A DNA stretch of 5,802 bases from assembly GCA_031261385.1 (NCBI GenBank), contig JAISJS010000233.1, forward strand, positions 1 through 5,802, read 5' to 3'. Within the stretch, counting starts at the first letter, position 1; the number at the start of each line of letters is the position of its first letter. Below the pieces are notes generated by a model that was not told where the DNA came from, did no database searches, and saw only the letters and a list, made by a program, of their open reading frames with translations. A program made the position numbers and the translations under genes. This document shows, in pieces, positions 1 through 5,748 of the stretch. This DNA comes from Treponema sp. (GTDB lineage: Bacteria > Spirochaetota > Spirochaetia > Treponematales > Breznakiellaceae).

Positions 1-978
1 ATCTATTTTACTTCCGGCGGCACCGAATCCAATGCCATTGTCATTCATTCCAATCTGCTGCGCAAACGAAATGCCCGCATCCTTGCTTCAAAAGTGGAAC
101 ACCCTTCGATACGTGAAAATACCGCCATGCTGGAAAAACTTGAAAAACAGATCGGCTTTATTCCGGTGGACGGCGCAGGCCGGGTAAGCGCGGAACTGCT
201 TTCCAAAACACTGGAAAAATATACGGACGCCCGTTTTGCCGCAATCATGGCGGTGAATAATGAAACCGGCGCCGTGATGGACATGCCCGCCCTGAGTTCT
301 GTACTGCGTAAAAATTCTGCTTCCGCAGAAACCGCACACGCGCCGATCCATCTGCACAGTGATTTGGTGCAGGCAATAGGAAAAATTCCGGTTGCTATTA
401 CCGGGTGGGATTTGGATTCAGCTTCCTTTTCTGCCCATAAGCTTGGGGGGCCCCGCGGGACAGGCCTCCTCTACCTCAAGCATCCCCTGGAATCAATTTT
501 TGCAGGCGGACACCAGGAACGCAGAATCAGGCCGGGAACTGAAAATACCGCGGGGGCGCTGGCGCTGGCGGCCTGCCTTGAGCAGCACGCGCTCAGCGAA
601 ACCGTCAGCGCCGAATATGCCAGGGCGGAGCGCCGTTTTAAACAGCTTCTTTGTTCATTAAAATCAATGAGCCGGTGTACGCTTATTCCGCAGGACAGGC
701 AGGCGGAGGATAAACGGTTTTCACCGTACATAGTGCAGGCGGCCTTTGACGGCATTCCCGGAGAGGTGATGGTCCGCGCCCTTGACGATTCGGGTTTTGC
801 CGTTTCCACGGGGTCCGCCTGTTCATCATCATCGCCTGAACGCCCGGTACTTGCCGCGATGGGGATCGATTCCAAACAGCGGCTTGAAGGCATCCGCATT
901 TCCCAGGGCTGGTCCACCACGGATGAGGAAATCGAATTGCTTGTTGCAGCCATTAACGAAGTGCTGAAATTTCTTTAA
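1..978 (+). CDS. Cysteine desulfurase, NifS/IscS family (5' end cut off by window)
   Basis: PLP-dependent enzyme that converts L-cysteine to alanine and holds the sulfur as a persulfide on an active-site cysteine. The frame is open from base 1 and ends at TAA 976-978, giving 325 visible residues. By comparison with the usual 380-400, about 70 N-terminal residues lie outside the window. Visible family motifs, numbered from the first codon, are SGGTESN (5-11, PLP phosphate binding), the EH pair (His34, which stacks on PLP), NNETG (86-90), Asp121 and Gln124 in the DLVQ motif, SAHKLGGP with Schiff-base Lys147 (codon 439-441), the ERRIRPGTEN segment, and GSACSSSS with catalytic Cys274 (codon 820-822). 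The spacing from Asp121 to Lys147 (26 residues) equals that in E. coli IscS as I recall it. The loop after the cysteine is group-I-like. It lies 45 bases upstream of thiI on the same strand, so it is probably the dedicated sulfur donor for ThiI, like NifZ of Bacillus subtilis. A general IscS/NifS role in Fe-S assembly is the alternative. Confidence 0.95.
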   Translation: MYFTSGGTESNAIVIHSNLLRKRNARILASKVEHPSIRENTAMLEKLEKQIGFIPVDGAGRVSAELLSKTLEKYTDARFAAIMAVNNETGAVMDMPALSSVLRKNSASAETAHAPIHLHSDLVQAIGKIPVAITGWDLDSASFSAHKLGGPRGTGLLYLKHPLESIFAGGHQERRIRPGTENTAGALALAACLEQHALSETVSAEYARAERRFKQLLCSLKSMSRCTLIPQDRQAEDKRFSPYIVQAAFDGIPGEVMVRALDDSGFAVSTGSACSSSSPERPVLAAMGIDSKQRLEGIRISQGWSTTDEEIELLVAAINEVLKFL

Positions 979-1023
979 AAAACGGTAGCCGCAAGGCGGA
1001 TAGGGTTACGATAAGGGAAATGA

Positions 1024-2208
1024 ATGCAAACGAATGAAAATAAAATCACCTACCTGATAAAATTTGCCGAGCTCGCCCTTAAAGGCGGAAACAGGGATGG
1101 TTTTATCGCGGTCCTGAAGCGTAACCTTGTTGAAATGCTCAGGGGAACCAGGGCGCATCTTGATGTTACCCAGGGGCGTTTTTATGTCCATTGCACCGAG
1201 GAAAATGCCCCTGCGGTTGAGGACGTCCTCTGCCGTCTTATCGGTATTTCAGGCTGGGCAAAAACCCGCACATGCGGAAAAACTGTCGGTGAAGTTCTTG
1301 CCGCCTGTGTCGAGGAAGGCCTGGCGCTCCGTGAAAAAGGAATTGCCACTTTCAAAATAGAGGCGCGGCGGACCGATAAAAGTTTCCCGGTGAATTCCTA
1401 CGTCCTTTGCTGCGAGGGGGGCGGCGCAGTACTCGACGCCGTTCCCGGCCTTTCAGTCGATGTAAAAAACCCGCAGGGCATCATCGAAATTGAAATCCGC
1501 GAGCGCTCGTATATTTACGGAAACACCCAAAAAGGGTTAGGCGGACTCCCCGTGGGAACCGCAGGCCGCGGGCTGCTGCTTTTGTCGGGGGGCATTGATT
1601 CTCCGGTTGCAGGTCACATGATGGCAACCAGGGGCATGGGCATTGATGCGGTGTACTTCCACGCCTACCCGTACACCTCCGAAGAGGCCCGGCAAAAAGT
1701 GCTCCGCCTTGCCGAAATTGTCGGCCGCTATACGATGGGGATGCGTATTTGCACGGTGAGTTTTACCAAAATCCAGCAGCGTATCAAAGAGAACTCCCCC
1801 CTCCCCTGGAGTACCGTGCTCCTCCGGATGGCAATGATGGAAGCCGCGGAACGGCTTGCCCGCCGGCTTAAATGCAAATGCCTTATCACCGGGGAAAGCC
1901 TTTCACAGGTGGCAAGCCAAACCATCGAAAACATCACCTGCACCCAGAGCCGCCTCCGCCTCCCCGTTATGCGGCCCCTTATCGGCATCGACAAAGACAG
2001 CATCATCCGCAGGGCGGAAAAAATCGGCACCTATGAAACGTCGATATTGCCGTATCAGGACTGCTGTGTCCTCTTTAGCCCGCCTCACCCGGTACTGCGC
2101 GGAGAAGTTAAAGAAGCGGGAACCTTTTACGAGGCGCTTGAACTTGAAGAATTAATCACCGAAGCCTTACGGGAAAGTATCACTGAAAAACGCGGCTTCC
2201 CGGGCTAG
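1024..2208 (+). CDS. thiI: tRNA 4-thiouridine synthetase ThiI, short form without rhodanese domain
   Basis: Cytoplasmic enzyme that adenylates a tRNA uridine (U8 in the known systems) and replaces its oxygen with sulfur to give 4-thiouridine. In some bacteria ThiI also serves thiamine synthesis. The protein has 394 residues. An N-terminal ferredoxin-like region carries the FAELALKGGNR motif (14-24), a THUMP domain spans roughly 60-165, and a PP-loop ATPase domain follows. Its motifs are SGGIDSP (188-194), GESLSQVASQT (290-300) and YQDCC with Cys347/Cys348, the region that holds the conserved PP-loop-domain cysteine (Cys344 of E. coli). The protein stops shortly after, so the C-terminal rhodanese domain of the E. 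coli type (about 480 residues) is absent, as in Bacillus and archaeal forms. Sulfur must therefore come directly from a desulfurase, and one is encoded just upstream. The start ATG 1024 follows an AAGGGA ribosome site (1013-1018) with good spacing. No promoter is evident in the 45-base gap, so co-transcription is likely. Confidence 0.96.
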   Translation: MQTNENKITYLIKFAELALKGGNRDGFIAVLKRNLVEMLRGTRAHLDVTQGRFYVHCTEENAPAVEDVLCRLIGISGWAKTRTCGKTVGEVLAACVEEGLALREKGIATFKIEARRTDKSFPVNSYVLCCEGGGAVLDAVPGLSVDVKNPQGIIEIEIRERSYIYGNTQKGLGGLPVGTAGRGLLLLSGGIDSPVAGHMMATRGMGIDAVYFHAYPYTSEEARQKVLRLAEIVGRYTMGMRICTVSFTKIQQRIKENSPLPWSTVLLRMAMMEAAERLARRLKCKCLITGESLSQVASQTIENITCTQSRLRLPVMRPLIGIDKDSIIRRAEKIGTYETSILPYQDCCVLFSPPHPVLRGEVKEAGTFYEALELEELITEALRESITEKRGFPG

Positions 2209-2218
2209 CCTTTTTCGA

Positions 2219-2416
2219 GGGCTAGTGTAGTGTAATAAACAGAAGACAAAACCGCAGAGAACGCAGAGGAAAGACGCGGAGAACGCAGAGTGGAGAAGAC
2301 AAGAGAATTTGAAGTTTATTTGGTATTCTCCGCGTCCTCTGCGCCTACTCCGTGTTCTCTGCGGTTTCTCTTCATTTTTCTTATTATGTCATTTGACTAT
2401 TACACTACACTAGCCC
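2219..2416. repeat. 198-bp intergenic inverted-repeat element with 19-bp perfect termini
   Basis: GGGCTAGTGTAGTGTAATA at 2219-2237 is the exact reverse complement of 2398-2416. Nested inside are two more perfect inverted pairs: 2249-2262 with 2354-2367 (14 bp, AAACCGCAGAGAAC) and 2273-2283 with 2326-2336 (11 bp, GACGCGGAGAA). The pairs are separated by unequal spacers, so the fold is long but imperfect. The left arm holds four 9-mer units of the CGCAGAGAA type (2253-2261, 2262-2270, 2275-2283, 2284-2292), and related units recur inverted on the right. The left arm has a single T (2291) between 2238 and 2307, and the right arm is correspondingly pyrimidine-rich. I see no coding capacity of its own and no transposase. 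It resembles a non-autonomous MITE-like element, or the CGCAGAG-rich dispersed intergenic repeats I recall from many bacterial genomes. Copy number cannot be judged from one window. Confidence 0.85.
2249..2384. terminator. Possible bidirectional terminator formed by the repeat element
   Basis: thiI (+) and the hemerythrin gene (-) converge on this spot. Transcription from either side passes through the inverted pairs at 2249-2262/2354-2367 and 2273-2283/2326-2336. On the + strand the hairpin is followed by a T-rich stretch (2365-2384, including five T at 2375-2379). On the - strand it is followed by a less regular T-rich run just beyond 2250. The spacing from stem to T tract is not that of a tight classic intrinsic terminator, so the assignment is inference from position and fold. 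Confidence 0.4.
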
Positions 2417-2820
2417 ACTTCGTGGGCTTTGACAAAGGCCGCCATGCGGAAGTCGTCGCCTTTGATGTGGTTCAGGAGCCAGCTGCCGACTGCGGAGGTC
2501 ACAACGCCGACGAGTTCTTCGGAGGGGCCTTCGTTGCGCAGACGGGCAGTTAATTCACCTACGGTAACTTTAAAGTCATCGTGAATACGTTTGTGGATCA
2601 GGTAATCGGGATAATCGTATTTGACCTGGAGCTTTTCTTCATCGGCAAAGTGCATAATTGTGTACCCGGTAAGGAAGTCCAGGGTCTTGAAGATTTCCGC
2701 CTCACCTTTTCCGCTTGTCGACGCTTCGATAATATTGTTGAGGGCTGCAATAAGTTGTTTGTGCTGATTATCGACCTTTTCATAACCTGTTTCGAGACTG
2801 CTGTCCCATTGATACGCCAT
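2410..2820 (-). CDS. Bacteriohemerythrin (single-domain O2-binding di-iron protein)
   Basis: Cytoplasmic four-helix-bundle protein that binds O2 reversibly at a non-haem di-iron centre. Family roles include O2 sensing, storage, delivery and scavenging. The product has 136 residues and all seven expected ligands in canonical spacing: His20 (DNQHKQL), His57 and Glu61 (HFADEE), His76 and His80 (HKRIH), His118 and Asp123 (HIKGDD). There is no signal peptide and no fused methyl-accepting or GGDEF domain, so it is a stand-alone carrier rather than a sensor. I chose ATG 2818-2820 because AAGGAG (2828-2833) lies 7 bases upstream. A GTG two codons earlier (2824-2826) would sit only 1 base from it. Stop is TAG 2410-2412, lying within the right terminal repeat of the 198-bp element. 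The gene has its own promoter. In an anaerobe or microaerophile it would fit oxygen protection, but the physiological role is inference. Confidence 0.95.
   Translation of the reverse strand: MAYQWDSSLETGYEKVDNQHKQLIAALNNIIEASTSGKGEAEIFKTLDFLTGYTIMHFADEEKLQVKYDYPDYLIHKRIHDDFKVTVGELTARLRNEGPSEELVGVVTSAVGSWLLNHIKGDDFRMAAFVKAHEVG
2412..2428. repeat. Short hairpin over the 3' end of the hemerythrin gene
   Basis: AGCCCAC at 2412-2418 and GTGGGCT at 2422-2428 form a perfect 7-bp stem with a TTC loop. It covers the last codons and part of the stop codon of the hemerythrin gene. On the + strand it is followed by only three T, and on the - strand by no T run, so it would at best be a weak pause or RNA-end-protecting hairpin. 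It abuts and overlaps the right terminal repeat of the 198-bp element. Confidence 0.45.
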
Positions 2821-2827
2821 AGTCACT

Positions 2828-2833
2828 CTCCTT
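2828..2833 (-). promoter_or_regulatory. Ribosome binding site that decides the hemerythrin start
   Basis: On the - strand AAGGAG is followed by a 7-base spacer and then ATG 2820-2818. The competing GTG at 2826-2824 is only 1 base away from it, which argues for the ATG start. Confidence 0.8.
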
Positions 2834-2848
2834 ATGATATAATTGAAA

Positions 2849-2862
2849 GGTCCTTACGGACC
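2849..2862. promoter_or_regulatory. 14-bp dyad at the hemerythrin transcription start, possible operator
   Basis: GGTCC-TTAC-GGACC is a perfect 5-bp inverted repeat around a 4-base centre. It begins directly downstream of the -10 box and spans the predicted start point, a typical place for a repressor to block RNA polymerase. It could also form a small 5' leader hairpin if transcription starts at its upstream edge. The protein that would bind is unknown. Confidence 0.4.
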
Positions 2863-2891
2863 ATTATACCCGCTGCCGTTTCCTATTCCAA
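2863..2891 (-). promoter_or_regulatory. Sigma-70-like promoter of the hemerythrin gene
   Basis: Read on the - strand, TTGGAA (2891-2886) and a perfect TATAAT (2868-2863) are separated by 17 bases. The -35 box matches TTGACA at four of six positions. The -35 box overlaps the last codons of the NHL/VWA-like gene, whose stop TAG (2885-2883) falls at the start of the spacer. Transcription should start near 2855-2857, leaving a leader of about 36 bases. The hemerythrin gene can thus be expressed independently of the upstream operon. Confidence 0.75.
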
Positions 2892-5015
2892 TGGCGGGAA
2901 ATACCCGGTCCCGTCTCTTCCGGATCGTTCCATCAGATACACCTCCGCTTCTACCGGCAGATAGGCTCTGCCAAAATCCGTCGGAAGAAGCGATCGATAA
3001 CTTATGCTATAAGAGCCGCTGGGCTTTGCGGCCAGGCTTTGTATCATTTCCCGTATTCCTTCGGGCCGGTACAGGGGAAGGGCCTGTCCGCCGGTTTCCC
3101 GGCAGAGGTAACGTATCTCCGGGGACGGGCTGCCCCCGCCTACAATGACCGCGTGGAAAATAATGCCGTTATTGGCAAGGTATGCGGCAAGTTCGGAAAG
3201 GCCGTACTGTTCAAAGGCAAGTTCCCCAAGGTTCCCCGAAGTGACAAATACCACTCCCCGCTTTTTCTGCCCGGCAAGCAGGTCCGTAGCGGCAAGACGC
3301 AGTCCCTGATCAAAACGCCAGCGGGGGCTGTACAATGCCTCGCTCCCCCTGCCTGCGGTTTCGAGCGATGTCAGCCGTTCCTGCTGGGGAAGGACCGCGG
3401 CAGAAACAATCGAAACGATATTGCCGGTTCTTTCGCCGCCTGTTCCTATGCCCGTGAGAATCCCGTCCAGTACGGAGCCTCTTGAAGCGGTGCTTTCCGA
3501 TAAGGCTTTTTCGATATCGCGGACTGCCGCGGCAAGATCATCACGAAGACCCCGGGTAATGCCGGACCGTTCCACGAGGATCGATACATCGGCAGTTTGG
3601 GACCGGTAGGCACTCGCGATAAAATTCTGTTCAACGACCGCACGGTTATTCTCGCTCAGGAGGAAATTGAGTCCCTCAAGACCCACGATGGGGCGGCGCA
3701 GCCTGTCCTGCACCTGCAGTTCCACGGTGACAAGGGGAAAATTTTCCACCGAGACCCGTTCAATCTGCACAAAGAGCCCTGAGGCCATATCGTCAAAGCG
3801 GGTCAATACGGAAACCTCGCCTGCCTCCCAATTCGCGGCAAGCACATTGCCGTTCCTGTCCATCTCCGCCCCGATGATCCGCACACGGGGGCTGCCCAGA
3901 ACGCCAAGCTCCCTGACCACAGCGGAATCGGGATCGATGAGGAGGATGCGGTTGGTATCTGCGGCAAGAAGCCTGCCGTCGGAAAGGAAACGGAGGCTTT
4001 CAGGCCCCCGGAGGCCCTCGCGTATCAAAATGCCCAGATAGGAACCGTTCCGGTCAAAAATATAAATCCGCTTTGCCGCGCTATCCGCCACATAGATCCT
4101 GCCCCCCCGCGCGGCTATACCGGTCGGAGAAATAAAGCCGGGAAAAAAGGGCGTCCTGACTCCAAATGATAAAATAAAAGTTCCGTCAGGATCAAATTTT
4201 GAAATGCGGCGATTTCCGTAATCGACCACATAGAGGTAGCCTTCTTCATCGACGGCAAGATTTTGGGGACCGATAAATTTTCCGTCGGTAAGGCCCCGCT
4301 CTCCGATATAGGACTGCCAAACGCCTGCGCTGTTAAGCACGCTGACCCGCCCGCCGCGGTACTCGGAAAGGTAGAGGCGATCCCCCTGCCCTTTCACAAG
4401 ATCATAGGGCCGGTCAAAACCGTTTAGGGGGCCCCGCTGCCGGTCTTTTATCACGCCGTTGACGTCTACCCGGACAATTTCGTTACTCCCGTACGCCACG
4501 ATCCAGGCAGAGCCGTCATCAAGGGGAAGGATCGCAGTGGGCTGGCGGTACAGGGTGACCCCTTCGTAATTGCCGGGGTAACGGCCCGCTTCAACATAGC
4601 GGACTTCATCTCCGGCTACCGGCAAAAGGAAACGGCGGTTCGTCACGGTCTCAATGCGGTTTGCAAGGAGCATTCCCTGTCCTGAGGAGACGGGGTACTC
4701 CTGAGCGGCGGCCCGCCATTGACGCAGGGCGGTTTCTTCCATGCCGGAGCGGTAATACGAGCGGCCAAGCCAGTCCAAAATAACCGGCTCTCCGGGGCGG
4801 AAACTGAGGCTCCGCTCAAAGGAAAGAATTGCTTCGTTAAATGCAAAACGGTTATAGGCCTGCACCCCAATGCGAAATTCTTCGGCGGCGTACAATGCGT
4901 TGATATCACTGCCGCCGGTAACGGGGCCGGTGGACGCAGCGTCCTGGGCAGCTAAAAAAAAGCGTACCGGGACAAGAAACAGCGGGATGATGAACAGGAC
5001 GGCATATTTTTTCAT
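2883..5015 (-). CDS. Exported TPR / NHL-propeller / VWA-like protein
   Basis: The product has 710 residues from ATG 5015. The N-terminus (MKKYAVLF, then a hydrophobic stretch to about residue 24) is a signal peptide without a lipobox cysteine, so the mature protein is probably periplasmic or surface-exposed. Domains in order: a TPR pair (about 39-108); a six-bladed NHL-like beta-propeller (about 158-406) with repeated motifs such as LYLSEYRGGRVSVL, LYVVDYGNRRISKFD and IYVADSAAKRIYIFD; an Ig-like segment (about 413-471) with the QDRLRRPIVGLEGLNF pattern seen before VWA domains; and a VWA-like fold (about 475-663). The MIDAS motif DxSxS reads E482-R-S484-G-I486, and the later TDG motif reads TSG (592-594), so divalent-metal binding may be lost. 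NHL propellers and VWA domains mostly mediate protein or ligand contacts, suggesting a scaffold role. No specific function can be named. The gene overlaps the upstream TPR gene by ATGA at its first possible start and is translationally coupled to it. Confidence 0.9.
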   Translation of the reverse strand: MKKYAVLFIIPLFLVPVRFFLAAQDAASTGPVTGGSDINALYAAEEFRIGVQAYNRFAFNEAILSFERSLSFRPGEPVILDWLGRSYYRSGMEETALRQWRAAAQEYPVSSGQGMLLANRIETVTNRRFLLPVAGDEVRYVEAGRYPGNYEGVTLYRQPTAILPLDDGSAWIVAYGSNEIVRVDVNGVIKDRQRGPLNGFDRPYDLVKGQGDRLYLSEYRGGRVSVLNSAGVWQSYIGERGLTDGKFIGPQNLAVDEEGYLYVVDYGNRRISKFDPDGTFILSFGVRTPFFPGFISPTGIAARGGRIYVADSAAKRIYIFDRNGSYLGILIREGLRGPESLRFLSDGRLLAADTNRILLIDPDSAVVRELGVLGSPRVRIIGAEMDRNGNVLAANWEAGEVSVLTRFDDMASGLFVQIERVSVENFPLVTVELQVQDRLRRPIVGLEGLNFLLSENNRAVVEQNFIASAYRSQTADVSILVERSGITRGLRDDLAAAVRDIEKALSESTASRGSVLDGILTGIGTGGERTGNIVSIVSAAVLPQQERLTSLETAGRGSEALYSPRWRFDQGLRLAATDLLAGQKKRGVVFVTSGNLGELAFEQYGLSELAAYLANNGIIFHAVIVGGGSPSPEIRYLCRETGGQALPLYRPEGIREMIQSLAAKPSGSYSISYRSLLPTDFGRAYLPVEAEVYLMERSGRDGTGYFPPLE

Positions 5016-5017
5016 CA

Positions 5018-5746
5018 TCATTCTCCCGTCACCGTCCGCAAATGGTCCCGTATTTCCCGTTCCTGGGGGGCCATTTCGACGGCGCGGCGGAGCCAGGTCC
5101 GTGCTTCCAAAAGTTCACCACTCTTGTAATATGCCCAGCCCAGGGAATCAAGGTAGGCGGCGCTCTGCGGTTTATGGTCCACCGCCTTCCTGCAGAGCCT
5201 GAGGCCCCGCATCACATCTATATCCCTGTCCGCCAATATATATCCAAGGCTGTTCATCGCGGTGGTGTTATTATCATCAATATCCAGAGCCTTTTCATAC
5301 AACTCCACGGCGCTTTTATAATTTTTCAGCGCCCAGGCCGCATACGCCAGGGAATTGTACAGCTGGGGCGATTCAAAACCGTTATGCTGAAGCCGCTTAA
5401 GCTCAAACTCCGCCATTTTGGACCGCTTGGTGATTACGTAAATATACGCAAGCGTCATACGGCACTGATACACCCGCAGTATATCCTGTGCGGAGGTTAC
5501 CACCTGTTCAAGGTACAAGAGGGCGTCGTCATAACGGGCCATCTTGGTATAACAAAGCCCCAGGTAATAGGCAAGCTCGGCGTTTTCATCGGCGTCAAAA
5601 TTATCGGTATTAACGTTGAGCAATTCCTGGAGGGCCATCTCCCAGCGCTTCATGCGGAAAAGCCGGATACCCTCCTTAAGGGTCCCTTCCACGGGGCGTT
5701 TGCCCTCAGGCGCCGGGGGGCCGCCGGGGACCTTGAACTTTGCCAT
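5018..5746 (-). CDS. Cytoplasmic TPR-repeat protein
   Basis: The product has 242 residues and no signal peptide or membrane segment. After a proline/glycine-rich N-terminal tail (about 1-20), nearly the whole chain is tetratricopeptide helices. I count about six units near 22-46, 56-86, 92-124, 127-158, 163-193 and 196-229. The clearest are LYNSLAYAAWALKNYKSAVE, MNSLGYILADRD and YLDSLGWAYYKSGELLEA, with the usual small and aromatic residues and the pro-rich end of each repeat. TPR stacks bind partner proteins; no enzymatic domain is present. ATG 5744-5746 is preceded by AAGGGG (5753-5758) with a 6-base spacer, which supports this start. The frame is open to the window edge, but no ATG, GTG or TTG occurs in it upstream. 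The stop TGA (5020-5018) overlaps the first ATG of the exported NHL/VWA-like gene, so the pair is likely translated together and may share a function. Confidence 0.92.
   Translation of the reverse strand: MAKFKVPGGPPAPEGKRPVEGTLKEGIRLFRMKRWEMALQELLNVNTDNFDADENAELAYYLGLCYTKMARYDDALLYLEQVVTSAQDILRVYQCRMTLAYIYVITKRSKMAEFELKRLQHNGFESPQLYNSLAYAAWALKNYKSAVELYEKALDIDDNNTTAMNSLGYILADRDIDVMRGLRLCRKAVDHKPQSAAYLDSLGWAYYKSGELLEARTWLRRAVEMAPQEREIRDHLRTVTGE
5023..5027 (-). promoter_or_regulatory. Ribosome binding site before a triple ATG start
   Basis: GGGAG on the - strand is followed by ATGATGATG. Distances from it to the three ATGs (5021, 5018, 5015) are 1, 4 and 7 bases. The third gives normal spacing and a textbook signal-peptide start (MKKYAVLF), so I prefer it. 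The first ATG forms the ATGA overlap with the TPR gene stop, and annotation there would add two residues. Confidence 0.65.
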
Positions 5747-5748
5747 AC

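Noticed and set aside
471..953. 160-residue - strand open frame opposite the cysteine desulfurase
   Set aside because: It lies antisense to the conserved PLP-lysine to catalytic-cysteine region. It is a by-product of GC-rich codon usage.
989..999. Small hairpin CCGC-AAG-GCGG between the desulfurase gene and thiI
   Set aside because: A 4-bp stem with no T tract is not enough to call a terminator or a regulatory RNA, and the spacing suggests read-through into thiI.
2194..2215. GGCT...AGCC followed by five T at the thiI stop, as an intrinsic terminator
   Set aside because: The outer stem is only 4 bp, mismatches follow inside it, and it overlaps the coding end. The larger repeat fold downstream is a better candidate.
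2253..2292. CRISPR-like tandem repeats
   Set aside because: The units are 9 bp, directly adjacent or 4 bases apart, and recur inverted. There are no spacers of regular length and no cas genes.
2290..2553. 87-residue + strand open frame running from the repeat element into the hemerythrin gene
   Set aside because: Its first half is translated inverted repeat (FSASSAP-type sequence typical of such repeats) and its second half is antisense to the clearly real hemerythrin gene.
2821..2826. GTG start for the hemerythrin gene two codons upstream
   Set aside because: The ribosome site AAGGAG would be only 1 base away, while ATG 2820 has a 7-base spacer.
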